From contig NZ_SLVV01000006.1 in assembly GCF_004340465.1 (NCBI RefSeq), positions 248,001 to 312,000 of the forward strand: a stretch of 64,000 bases of DNA, given 5' to 3'. The translations under genes and the position numbers were made by a program. Shown piece by piece: positions 25,841-34,154 of this stretch (position 1 is its first letter; every line of letters begins with the position of its first letter). The notes beneath the pieces were generated by a model, which made no database searches, was not told the DNA's origin, and worked only from the letters and a program-made list of their open reading frames with translations. The stretch comes from Mesobacillus foraminis. Its GTDB lineage: Bacteria > Bacillota > Bacilli > Bacillales > Cytobacillaceae.

Positions 25841-25960
25841 TTAGAACATTGGCTTTGGTGCCAGTTGAACAGCTTCAGCAGCTGTCTGAGCTGGAGCAGT
25901 GCTGGCAGCCGCTCCGACAAGCGCAACAGCAAGAGTCAGGGCTATGATTACCTTTTTCAT
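25841..25960 (-). CDS. Small exported peptide
   Basis: A 39-residue peptide with a textbook ribosome binding site (AAAGGAGGTGAT, five bases before ATG). The first 24 residues are a Sec signal peptide: MKKVI, then a hydrophobic core of Ala, Leu and Val, then ASTAPA. The secreted tail would be about 15 residues ending APKPMF. It lies 75 bases downstream of the cupin-HD-GYP gene on the same strand and may share its transcript or use its own promoter (TTGCGC, 17 bases, GATAAT). The size and place recall Phr-type signalling pre-peptides, but there is no Rap protein, so the role is open. Confidence 0.72.
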   Translation of the reverse strand: MKKVIIALTLAVALVGAAASTAPAQTAAEAVQLAPKPMF

Positions 25961-26035
25961 GTTATCACCTCCTTTAACATTATCTGTTATATTTGTACAT
26001 AGCGCAATGAATATCGGGCCGTAAACGATTAAAGC

Positions 26036-26953
26036 TTAAAGCTGATCTGCTAATTCGAGGAACGCTTTGGCTACATCAGGATCATACAGGGAGCCAATCC
26101 CTTTCTGTAGTTCCTCCAACGCATCCTCTTTCGCCATCCCTTTTCTGTACACACGGTCCGTTGTCATGGCATCATAGGAATCCACAACAGCGACAATCTT
26201 TGCTCCAATGTAAATTTCATCACCTTTTAGACCGAATGGATAACCGCTGCCGTCATAGCGTTCATGGTGCTGACCAACTATTTTGGCGGCGTCTTTAAGA
26301 TAGCCGATATTGGTGTCTTCAAGGATTTCGACACCGTAAATGGTGTGTTTTTTCATGAGCTCCCATTCCTCAGGGGTAAGCTTGTCCGGCTTGTTCAGCA
26401 CATGATCGGGAACCCTAATTTTCCCCACGTCATGAAGGAAACTACCAAGGTTCAGGGTATATAAATCCTTACTGGCTAGGCCAAGTTTCTTTCCCAGCAT
26501 CATGCTAAGCTCCATGATGCGCTGGCAGTGGTCTGATGTGTACCCATCTTTTTCTTCAACCGAGATAGCAAGATCCTTCATGCTCTGGATATTATGGCTG
26601 TAATAATGGAAAATTGGCTGGCCGCATACATAAATAAATTCACTGTCGTTAATGGCCTGTAGAAAAATATCTTCTTTTACAGGCTCACAATGAAAATGGT
26701 CGCCTGCTGATAAAAGAATTTCCTCATTTCCATAAATAAACTTCATTTTTCCAGATAAGACATATATGAATTCAAGTGAGTTCCATTCATCTGTGGGTCC
26801 CATGGCCCATTTATGATCCTCATAAAGCTTATGGTGGATGACTTCAGTTCCGCCGTAGCTGGCAAGCAGGCCAACATCAAGTCCTTTCTGCCGCACGGTT
26901 TCAATGGTCTGTCCTTTTTTTCTTAATGAAAATCCAAATTCCTTTGAAATCAT
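26036..26953 (-). CDS. Cupin-HD-GYP phosphodiesterase
   Basis: About 305 residues. An N-terminal cupin barrel (about 30-110: EWNSLEFIYVLSGKMKF and SAGDHFHCEP) precedes an HD-GYP domain with intact metal ligands: HDVGKI, HTIYG, QHHERYDGSGYP and DSYDAM. HD-GYP domains hydrolyse the second messenger cyclic di-GMP. The cupin may bind a small effector that tunes activity. TTG at 26965 overlaps the ribosome binding site GGAGGA, so ATG 26953 is the start. A cyclic di-GMP synthase gene lies back to back on the other side, suggesting a matched pair. Confidence 0.9.
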   Translation of the reverse strand: MISKEFGFSLRKKGQTIETVRQKGLDVGLLASYGGTEVIHHKLYEDHKWAMGPTDEWNSLEFIYVLSGKMKFIYGNEEILLSAGDHFHCEPVKEDIFLQAINDSEFIYVCGQPIFHYYSHNIQSMKDLAISVEEKDGYTSDHCQRIMELSMMLGKKLGLASKDLYTLNLGSFLHDVGKIRVPDHVLNKPDKLTPEEWELMKKHTIYGVEILEDTNIGYLKDAAKIVGQHHERYDGSGYPFGLKGDEIYIGAKIVAVVDSYDAMTTDRVYRKGMAKEDALEELQKGIGSLYDPDVAKAFLELADQL

Positions 26954-27478
26954 CTTATCCTCCAAAAGTCTTCTATGATCTGCAGTTATTGGGCTTACAC
27001 AACATTATGACAAAAATTCTGCAAAGATGGAAGTTCATCCATTAAATTTTATCAGAGTATTCCATTCCTTTATTTTAGAGAGTACCGCTGCATTCTTTAC
27101 CGCCAGAGAATAAATTCAGCGACGGCCTGGAGATTCGCATATAGGTTTAGCGGCAGGCAAGAGGAAGTATTCCCTTCAATAAATATCTTTAAGCTTTCTC
27201 GGATGAAGTTATAGGGACAGTGGTATATATTACCGGTAAAAGGTGTTGCTGTTTTTAGTAAAATACTATTATCTAATAGTTGTTTATAAATTCATATTTT
27301 ATACACTGCAATTTAAATCATTTGACTTTATAATAGGATTAAAGTTTAATAAAAGATTTTATAAAGCTATCATATGTAAGCGTTATTTACATTTATATTT
27401 CAAACACCCGCTGCCAATGTACCGAGGCTGCCGCTTTATTGTGTCAGCTCTTTGTCTATCATAAAATGGAGTGAAAAA
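26954..27478. other. Divergent regulatory region of the cyclic di-GMP pair
   Basis: 525 bases between the HD-GYP gene (leftward) and the GGDEF gene (rightward). It is AT-rich in its right half. TGTAAGCGTTATTT near 27375 resembles a CcpA site with two mismatches. I see no riboswitch or gene; a 73-codon frame at 27243-27464 is low-complexity and has no ribosome binding site. Confidence 0.4.
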
Positions 27479-29185
27479 ATGGACTACAGGGAAATTTTAT
27501 CTGAATCAGAATATAAAAAGTACGAGGAACTGATCAATGTTACGAATGCGGTCCTGTTCAAGCTTGATCAGGGTGGGCATTTCCTTTCAATGAATCTCGA
27601 ATGGAGCAACATTACGGATTATTCATTGGATGAGACAGTGGGAACCCATTTTCTTAGATACGTGAATGAAAAAGACCAGCAAACCATTAAGGAGCAGTTT
27701 GGAATGCTGGCAGACCGGCAAAAGGATGGCTTTTTCCTGGAAGTAGAGCTAGTATCCAAACAAGGGCAATCTGAATATGTTCATCTGTTTTTAAGGTCGG
27801 ATCTCGACGAAAACCATACCATCATTTCCTTTTCCGGAACAATCAGCAGCCTTTCATCACGCAGGCTGCACGTTTCCGCATTTCGGGAGAATGATGACAA
27901 CTATCGGTTAATCTCCGAAAATATGACGGATATGGTAGCGGTAATGGCCGAAGATGGATTGGTCCTTTACGCTTCTCCTTCACATACAACTATATTGGGC
28001 TATGAACTCCCTGAATATGTTGGCAGCTATCCCATGAAACACATCCATCAGGATGACTGGGAGCGGATGTTTAATTTCTTTCATGAAATGATTTTGAACT
28101 GGACTACTCTCGGGATAGAATACCGCTGTGCCCATAAAAACGGCAAATATCTTGACCTCGAAATGAAGTGTACGCCCATTAAGGGCCCCAATGGTGAAAT
28201 CCAGGTCGTTTCCGTCAGCAGGGACATAACTGCGAGGAAAAGGGCAGAAGCCGACCTCAGGCAAGCGAACAATAAATTTAAAACACTGATATCCTCCCTC
28301 CCATATGGGATTTTGGTAGAAGATGAAAACAGTCAAATGACATTGTACAACGATGCGTATATTGATATCTTCTTTGCTGGCGGTTATTCGAAAAAGCTGC
28401 ATGAGGCAGGCCAGCTCCAGGTGCTCGAGGAAACTAAACAGTTTATAGAAAACTATGAAGCCTATGAAAAGCAGAAAAAGCAGATCACGCAGAATCGTTT
28501 GAACTGCAGGGGCGATGAATTTCAGTTGAAGGATGGCCGCACTATTGAACGTGATGCCATTCCTATTGAAGAAGATGGCCGGTTCGATGGTTACCTGTGG
28601 ATTTTTCGTGACGTAACCGCAAAGAAGATCTCTGAACAAAAGCTCCAGGAAGCAAACCAGCTGTTCAAGAGTCTTTCCATGATCGACGGGCTGACGGGGA
28701 TTGCGAACCGGCGCTGCTTTGACGAGGCTCTGGAGAATGAATGGAAGAGACTGACAGAGGTTTCGGAGCCGGTATCTCTTTTACTATTTGATATCGATTT
28801 CTTCAAAGCCTTTAATGATTTATATGGACACCTTGCGGGGGACGCCTGCCTCCAGAAGGTAGGCAGCATTCTTAAAACCATTTCCTGGGGAGATCATGAT
28901 TTGATCGCCCGCTACGGGGGAGAGGAATTCACTGTGCTTCTTCCGGGCTCTACAGCAGAAAAAGCGGCAGAAATCGCTCAAGTGGTGAAAAATAGCATCG
29001 GATACGCTGCCATTCCTCATAAAGGGTCAAAAATCCATGATTTCCTCACCGTCTCAATTGGAATTTCAACGACGATTGCAACGACAGTGGATAAGCCAAC
29101 TAACCTTATTAATGAAGCCGATAAAGCCCTATATGAGGCAAAAAGGAATGGAAGAAACCAGATTGCGGTATACAGCAAATACTAA
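27479..29185 (+). CDS. PAS-PAS-PAS-GGDEF diguanylate cyclase
   Basis: 568 residues, cytosolic. Three PAS domains (about 15-130, 140-260, 270-390) precede a GGDEF domain (about 405-565). The active site is RYGGEEF, and substrate and metal residues are intact (DIDFFKAFND, DGLTGIANRR). The RxxD inhibition site normally just before the active loop is not visible, so product feedback may be lost. It makes cyclic di-GMP from GTP. ATG 27479 follows AATGGAGTG; the frame opens with TTG at 27452, which has no site. It is divergent from the HD-GYP gene. Confidence 0.92.
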   Translation: MDYREILSESEYKKYEELINVTNAVLFKLDQGGHFLSMNLEWSNITDYSLDETVGTHFLRYVNEKDQQTIKEQFGMLADRQKDGFFLEVELVSKQGQSEYVHLFLRSDLDENHTIISFSGTISSLSSRRLHVSAFRENDDNYRLISENMTDMVAVMAEDGLVLYASPSHTTILGYELPEYVGSYPMKHIHQDDWERMFNFFHEMILNWTTLGIEYRCAHKNGKYLDLEMKCTPIKGPNGEIQVVSVSRDITARKRAEADLRQANNKFKTLISSLPYGILVEDENSQMTLYNDAYIDIFFAGGYSKKLHEAGQLQVLEETKQFIENYEAYEKQKKQITQNRLNCRGDEFQLKDGRTIERDAIPIEEDGRFDGYLWIFRDVTAKKISEQKLQEANQLFKSLSMIDGLTGIANRRCFDEALENEWKRLTEVSEPVSLLLFDIDFFKAFNDLYGHLAGDACLQKVGSILKTISWGDHDLIARYGGEEFTVLLPGSTAEKAAEIAQVVKNSIGYAAIPHKGSKIHDFLTVSIGISTTIATTVDKPTNLINEADKALYEAKRNGRNQIAVYSKY

Positions 29186-29240
29186 TGGAAGGGCTTTTGC
29201 CTGAAAGCACCAAATTCGTTTCGGCTGATAAATAAAATCG

Positions 29241-29271
29241 GCATCCTCGGGCTAATCCAGGGTGCTTTTTT
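29241..29271 (+). terminator. Terminator after the diguanylate cyclase gene
   Basis: GCATCCT (29241-29247) pairs with AGGGTGC (29259-29265), with one G-T pair, followed by six T. Confidence 0.78.
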
Positions 29272-29386
29272 GTCCGCCGAGATTGAAAATCGATGTTAAA
29301 ATAAGAATGTAAGAGTTAGCTGGCCGGTGTGCATTACGAATAAGCTGGTGAGAATAAGTCTGGATAGAAGGGGAAAGAGGCGCAAA

Positions 29387-29581
29387 ATGAAATTAGGAAT
29401 CACATTGGTAGTTATTATTATTGTGTGTTCGGGCATATTTACGCTTTTATTAGCAGGAAAAAGTGATGAAGGGTACAGAAAAGCAGCTAAGCGAAACACG
29501 ACTAACCTGACATTGATCTATGCTGTAGCCATATCTTTATCGCTAATTGCCGTAGGCGTATATATCAGATGGTTTGCTTAA
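29387..29581 (+). CDS. Small two-helix membrane protein
   Basis: 64 residues with two membrane helices (about 4-23 and 41-60) linked by a polar loop GKSDEGYRKAAKRNTTN. ATG 29387 follows GAAAGAGG at good spacing; the frame extends 20 codons upstream without a site. Small proteins of this plan are common and uncharacterised in Bacillaceae. A terminator follows. I assign no function. Confidence 0.65.
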   Translation: MKLGITLVVIIIVCSGIFTLLLAGKSDEGYRKAAKRNTTNLTLIYAVAISLSLIAVGVYIRWFA

Positions 29582-29601
29582 AATATAAAACGACCATAAT
29601 T

Positions 29602-29636
29602 CTGCCTGTTGTCTATTTTGTGATGACAGGCTATTT
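29602..29636 (+). terminator. Weak terminator after the small membrane protein gene
   Basis: GCCTGTTGTC and GATGACAGGC form an imperfect stem of nine to ten pairs around TATTTTGT. The tail TATTTATTTT is a broken T run. Confidence 0.5.
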
Positions 29637-29783
29637 ATTTTGTAGAAAAGTAGTTGTCAGTTAAATCGGGTTTGCAGTTCCTCAATCAGGGAATGTTCGT
29701 TAAACAAGAGGATCGTGAAAGTTTTATAGTGACCAAAAAGAGGGGGAGGGAGTGAGTGAGAAAGGGGAATCATGAACACTTTC

Positions 29784-29825
29784 ATAACGACCCTAATGAG
29801 AGGGAAGAGAAAAAAAGGTCGTTAT
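29784..29825. repeat. Dispersed palindromic element, copy A
   Basis: ATAACGACC (29784-29792) and GGTCGTTAT (29817-29825) are perfect inverted arms around a purine-rich centre. A near-identical element lies at 58571-58613, sharing the flanking TTC and the inner AGAGGG.AGA. The surrounding 29640-29950 has no gene. Confidence 0.6.
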
Positions 29826-29957
29826 AAAAGCTTGATGATGCCCGAACTGAAAGGCGGAAGGGGAAAAAGGTCATTACTAAAGGATCGATCAAGAATGCAA
29901 GTTTCATAATGAGAAAGGAACAGCTGTATTCAAGCTTAAACAGTTTTAAAGAAGAAA

Positions 29958-29997
29958 GGTGGTCCCGGTATTAGTATATCGGGGCCATTTTTTTACA
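29958..29997 (+). terminator. Strong terminator with no gene upstream
   Basis: TGGTCCCG and CGGGGCCA pair around a short AT-rich loop, followed by seven T. The 320 bases upstream are non-coding, so this may end a small RNA or a leader whose gene is lost. The 5' arm AAAGGTGGTCCCGG is faintly T-box-like but does not match the T-box core. Confidence 0.6.
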
Positions 29998-30061
29998 ATC
30001 CCCAGACTTTGGCTGCCCCCTCGATGAATCAGCTTGGAATGGGAATCATTCCTTCTTCCCG

Positions 30062-31483
30062 CTATTGATGAATTTCCAATGATTTACCTAAAAGATCTGG
30101 TGCATGGAACTTTTGCAGGTTTGCAGCATAACAGTAGGGCTGGTAGGCTATTTGCAGATGCTGGTCAAAATCAGTCTTTATGAACCCCTTGCAGCCAGGC
30201 CGAAAGTTGGCTTCAATAAAAAACACCTCGCCATCCTGATCAATGGCCAAGTCAATGCCGAATTCTACTAAGTGATAGCGATTTTGCTGTTCCATCCATA
30301 AACAGAACTCCCTGCAAACCGTTAAAATTTTGTTTTTGATGGATGGATAGTCAAATTGGCCGTTTAGCCTTTGAAGGGTTTCCTCAAGGGACAGTACATC
30401 GCCGCCGGCAGAATAATTAGTAATTTCTTTTCCCTCACGTGCAATTCTGCAGAGAATCCCGTTGCATTCCCACTCATTTGCCAGATTTTTATGCATGATG
30501 ACACGTACATCAAATGGCAATTCGTCGACTTTTGCCAAAGGGATGTAATTTTGGCAAATAAATTGCATTTTATTGGAATGGATCAGCTTACTTAGGTATT
30601 GATCCAGTTCTTTCTGATTCATTATTTTCCGGACAGGCTCCCCGTAGCTTTTTGGATAGAACGTGACATAATATTTCTTTTTAGCATAATCATCGTTCAC
30701 AATCGTTTCTACAATGACGATCCCTTTACCTTGTGCACTTAATATTGGTTTAACAATAATTTTCTCGTAAAATTGCAGGACTTTCTGAATTTGATCACTT
30801 GTTTTAACTACAAAGGTTTCTGGCAAATATTTCAGAAAATCGGGGTTCTTCAGCAAAAGGTCGTGTGTTCTCCATTTTGACAGCCTGTGTGAATTAAAAA
30901 GCTGGCCATTCCTTTCATATAGCTTTTGCCGGAAATCATGGAAGGCAGGCTGATTCAGATGCCGTCGGTAGGTAACAGCCGGTATGGCCGTCTTTCCGCG
31001 ATACCATGTATCTTTTTCAGGTTGATAGATCATTCCCCTGACGAATCCTTTTTTCCAGTCAATATCCTCAATGGAATAGGCGACGATTACACCTCCAATC
31101 GAAGGATAGATTCCCATACTGGTGGAGTAATGCTTTTTCATAAAAGCAGGAGTGTATCCCTTCTTGCTATTTTTAAACAACAGCCCGATTGTTGGCCCAA
31201 GGAACAATTCCCCTTCTGAGATTCTCAGCTGGAACTGAACTCCTGGCGGCAATAAAAGATCCTGAAAAATCTTTGTCGATAAAAATAGACTGATTGGGCT
31301 GTCTTTGTCATTTAAATCGGTATAATCCGGGTCATCGACAAACTCTATTTGGCAATTTGTCTGTTTAAGTCCAAAATGTAAAATCGCCCTTTCTGACAAA
31401 ACGGTACTCAGGCTCTGGTCTATACGAATAAGTGGATCATTGCTTGTAAACGAAACAATCTTAATCCATCTTAGAACCTCCAT
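30062..31483 (-). CDS. YheC/YheD-family ATP-grasp protein (spore coat-associated)
   Basis: 473 residues. The C-terminal half is an ATP-grasp fold: KWRTHDLLLKNPDFLKYLPET, IIVKPILSAQGKGI (ATP loop), FDVRVIMHKN and EFGIDLAIDQDGEVFFIEAN with the Mg-binding Glu and Asn. The N-terminal half (GPTIGLLF, MGIYPSIGG) is the YheC/YheD domain. B. subtilis YheC and YheD are associated with the spore coat, so this marks an endospore former. ATP-grasp enzymes join a carboxylate to an amine; the substrate here is unknown. It is a single gene. Confidence 0.88.
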   Translation of the reverse strand: MEVLRWIKIVSFTSNDPLIRIDQSLSTVLSERAILHFGLKQTNCQIEFVDDPDYTDLNDKDSPISLFLSTKIFQDLLLPPGVQFQLRISEGELFLGPTIGLLFKNSKKGYTPAFMKKHYSTSMGIYPSIGGVIVAYSIEDIDWKKGFVRGMIYQPEKDTWYRGKTAIPAVTYRRHLNQPAFHDFRQKLYERNGQLFNSHRLSKWRTHDLLLKNPDFLKYLPETFVVKTSDQIQKVLQFYEKIIVKPILSAQGKGIVIVETIVNDDYAKKKYYVTFYPKSYGEPVRKIMNQKELDQYLSKLIHSNKMQFICQNYIPLAKVDELPFDVRVIMHKNLANEWECNGILCRIAREGKEITNYSAGGDVLSLEETLQRLNGQFDYPSIKNKILTVCREFCLWMEQQNRYHLVEFGIDLAIDQDGEVFFIEANFRPGCKGFIKTDFDQHLQIAYQPYCYAANLQKFHAPDLLGKSLEIHQ

Positions 31484-31877
31484 TTACCCACTTCTCCTTT
31501 TAAAGTCAAGGTAAAATATCTATATTCAACTAGGCCTATTCCTGAGCGGGCGCATCAGGAATTATCTTTTGCCATCGGAAAGAAAGGCGAATCCGGAGAT
31601 TATGGGACAGGGAAGGGGATAGAAGGCGAGAGCGTGCCCGAATTTACAGGTATTTGGGCCATGGGGAAGAGAGGAACGGTAATCGGTATGGCCTTGGTTA
31701 ATGGAAAGTTAACACACCAGAAGACAGCCTGAAACCGGCCTTTAAACTAATAGTAAGTGATTTTACCAATAGCAACAGATAAAAATGACAGAAAAAACTA
31801 TTACACTGCGAAGCTCCAATTTATAATAGAATTAAGGTACAAAAGCGTTTTCAGAAAGTAAAAAGGGAGGATATCAA
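31484..31877. other. Intergenic region with a possible coding remnant
   Basis: A start-less plus frame from about 31533 to 31731 reads FAIGKKGESGDYGTGKGIEG and EFTGIWAMGKRGTVIGMALV before a stop. It has coding-like composition but no start, and I do not recognise it. The remainder is AT-rich promoter DNA for the esterase gene. Confidence 0.3.
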
Positions 31878-32783
31878 ATGCTAATTGAAAAAATCAATCT
31901 CTGGGACGATGATGAGAATGTCGCCTTGCATACGTACATACTGACAAATTCCAAGGAATATCAGAAGGATCAAAAACGTCCTGCTGTCCTGATATGCCCC
32001 GGGGGAGGGTACCTTGGAACCTCTGACCGTGAAGCTGAGCCTATAGCCATGAGATTTGCGGCACTGGGTTATCATACGTTTGTACTGAGGTATACCACCT
32101 ACTTTAATACTATGAACCTCGATTTCCAAAACCTTCCGGCTCCAAATGAAAAGTCAGCTTATCCGCAGCCGCTGGCGGATTTGGCCAAGGCCATGCTGAT
32201 TGTTCGGGAAAATGCTGCCAACTGGCTAATAGATACCGACAGGATTGCTGTCTGCGGTTTTTCGGCAGGCGGTCATTTAGCGGCGAGTCTCGGCGTCCAT
32301 TGGCACAGCGGGATGCTGCGGGATAAATTAAAAGTAGAAAATGAATGGTTTAAGCCCAACGCAGTGATTCTTGGTTATCCTTTGCTGGACTATCAGCTGA
32401 TGAAAGAGAAAGTGGAGGAGGATCCGAACGAATTCGCAAAGGGGTTCTGGGAAATTTCCAATAAAGCACTACTTGGAACCCCTCACCCATCCGAGGACCA
32501 GCTTCAGGAGGTGAGCCCTGGCAACCATATTTCTGACAAGACACCTGCCACATTTATCTGGCACACTGCCGATGATGGCCTTGTATATGCCGAAAATGCC
32601 TTGAATTATGCAGCCGCGCTGGCCAGGAATAAGGTTCCTTATGAACTGCATGTCTTCGAGAACGGAGTCCATGGATTGTCCCTGAGTGATGAGGTAACTG
32701 CAGGGAATGACAGTCATATAAATGAGGAATGCCAGGTTTGGTTTGAGCTGGCTTCGAAGTGGCTGAAGAAACGGTTTAAATAA
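31878..32783 (+). CDS. Alpha/beta-hydrolase esterase (cytosolic)
   Basis: 301 residues of the BD-FAE/acetyl-esterase type. The oxyanion loop is ICPGGGYLGTS (about 37-47) and the nucleophile is the Ser in GFSAGGHLAAS. The acid follows in WHTADDGLVYAENAL and the base His in FENGVHGLSL. There is no signal peptide. Such enzymes deacetylate sugars or other small esters. RBS AAAGGGAGG precedes ATG 31878. A secreted relative is encoded at 36200-37177. Confidence 0.9.
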   Translation: MLIEKINLWDDDENVALHTYILTNSKEYQKDQKRPAVLICPGGGYLGTSDREAEPIAMRFAALGYHTFVLRYTTYFNTMNLDFQNLPAPNEKSAYPQPLADLAKAMLIVRENAANWLIDTDRIAVCGFSAGGHLAASLGVHWHSGMLRDKLKVENEWFKPNAVILGYPLLDYQLMKEKVEEDPNEFAKGFWEISNKALLGTPHPSEDQLQEVSPGNHISDKTPATFIWHTADDGLVYAENALNYAAALARNKVPYELHVFENGVHGLSLSDEVTAGNDSHINEECQVWFELASKWLKKRFK

Positions 32784-32894
32784 AAAATACGAAGTGCGTA
32801 GGACTACTCTTTTATAGAAACTTGACTGCAATAAGAGTATCGTTTTGATTCGAGTTATACTCATCCGTCGATATAGCGAAATTTTGGAAATTGA

Positions 32895-32924
32895 TTGACT
32901 TCTTTTGGCGAACCGTGTTATAAA
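32895..32924 (+). promoter_or_regulatory. Promoter of the aldolase-like gene
   Basis: TTGACT (32895-32900), 18 bases, TATAAA (32919-32924), followed by a leader of about 78 bases before ATG 33009. Confidence 0.6.
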
Positions 32925-33008
32925 ACACTATAGGAAATTTTAGTACATAAAAGGAAGAAAGATTAAAATAATATTGCTAAAGCGGTATTAATAGGGGGAA
33001 ATACGAAC

Positions 33009-33971
33009 ATGGAAATTGGCAGCAGCAAAATTTTGGATTGCACAATTCGTGACGGGGGCTTGGTGAATAATTGGGATTTCAGCGTCGAATTTGTTCAGGA
33101 CTTGTATAACGGCTTAAGTGATGCAGGTGTTGAATACATGGAAATCGGCTATAAAAATTCCCCAAAGCTTCTTAATGCGACCGAGCCGAATCCATGGAGG
33201 TTTCTGGATGATCACTTTCTAAAAGAGATTTTCCCTGAAAAGAAGTTTACAAAGCTGTCTGCATTGGTTGATATTGGCCGTGTAGATCCCAATGACATCC
33301 TCCCGCGCGAGGAAAGTGTACTGGATATGATCCGGGTAGCATGCTATATCCGGGAAGTGGACAAAGGCCTTGAGCTTGTCCAGATGTTCCACGACTTAGG
33401 ATATGAAACGTCCCTGAATATCATGGCTTTATCCAGCGTGCCTGACAATCAGCTGATCGAGGCGTTTGAAATGGTGAAGGCAAGCCCTGTGGATGTTGTC
33501 TATATCGTAGATTCTTTCGGAAGCCTGGATCCTGCGGAAATTGAACATCAAGTTAAGAAATTCAAAAAGATGATCCCGGATAAACAGCTTGGGATTCATA
33601 CCCATAACAATATGCAGCTGGCATTTGCCAATACATTGACCGCCTTGCGTAATGGAGTCACATTCCTAGATTCTTCCGTATACGGCATGGGCCGTGCGGC
33701 AGGAAACTGCAACACAGAGCTTCTTGTCAGCTATATCCAAAAAGCAAGCTATGAAATGAAGCCTGTCCTTGGCATCATCGAAAAGCATATGCTGGAAATG
33801 CGCCAAAAATGGGAGTGGGGCTATATCATTCCTTACATGATTTCCGGTGTGCTCAACGAACACCCAAGGGTGGCCATGGCTTACCGTGAAAGCGATAATC
33901 GTGATCGTTTTGTCGACTTCTATGATCAGGTAACATCACCAGAAGTGAGTATGACTCCAGCATCAAAATAA
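33009..33971 (+). CDS. HMGL-like/DmpG-type aldolase domain protein
   Basis: 320 residues, TIM-barrel, of the HMG-CoA lyase/4-hydroxy-2-oxovalerate aldolase superfamily. The N-terminus LDCTIRDGGLVNNWDF carries the metal-binding Asp and catalytic Arg. THTHNNMQLAFANT (about 197-210) provides the two metal histidines, and DSSVYGMGRAAGNCNTE is the closing loop. The enzyme probably performs a retro-aldol or Claisen reaction on a 2-oxo acid. No dehydrogenase partner is nearby, so its pathway is unclear. GGGGGAAATACGAAC precedes the ATG, and a terminator follows. Confidence 0.87.
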   Translation: MEIGSSKILDCTIRDGGLVNNWDFSVEFVQDLYNGLSDAGVEYMEIGYKNSPKLLNATEPNPWRFLDDHFLKEIFPEKKFTKLSALVDIGRVDPNDILPREESVLDMIRVACYIREVDKGLELVQMFHDLGYETSLNIMALSSVPDNQLIEAFEMVKASPVDVVYIVDSFGSLDPAEIEHQVKKFKKMIPDKQLGIHTHNNMQLAFANTLTALRNGVTFLDSSVYGMGRAAGNCNTELLVSYIQKASYEMKPVLGIIEKHMLEMRQKWEWGYIIPYMISGVLNEHPRVAMAYRESDNRDRFVDFYDQVTSPEVSMTPASK

Positions 33972-33980
33972 GAGAGTAAA

Positions 33981-34008
33981 AGTGCCTCAGTTCCTGGGGT
34001 GCTTTTTT
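33981..34008 (+). terminator. Terminator after the aldolase-like gene
   Basis: AGTGCCTCA pairs with TGGGGTGCT (several wobbles) around a small loop, followed by six T. Confidence 0.65.
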
Positions 34009-34154
34009 ACTTATAGGAATTAGGATAATTCTTATGACCAGCTATGAAGGCTGGTCCTTTTTTGTTGTCTTGGTTTATTTTCGCCAGCCTGCCGAATAGT
34101 TCTGTTTATTTTAGCCATCATAAGGATTGAATAAACCTTAAGGAGTGAAAGATG

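Noticed and set aside
29958-29997. T-box riboswitch
   Set aside because: GGTGGT is present in the 5' arm, but the rest of the T-box core does not match. No Stem I features were found, and no aminoacyl-tRNA or amino-acid gene follows on the plus strand.
31533-31731. Start-less 66-codon plus frame
   Set aside because: Coding-like composition but no start codon and no recognised family. Listed only as a possible remnant.
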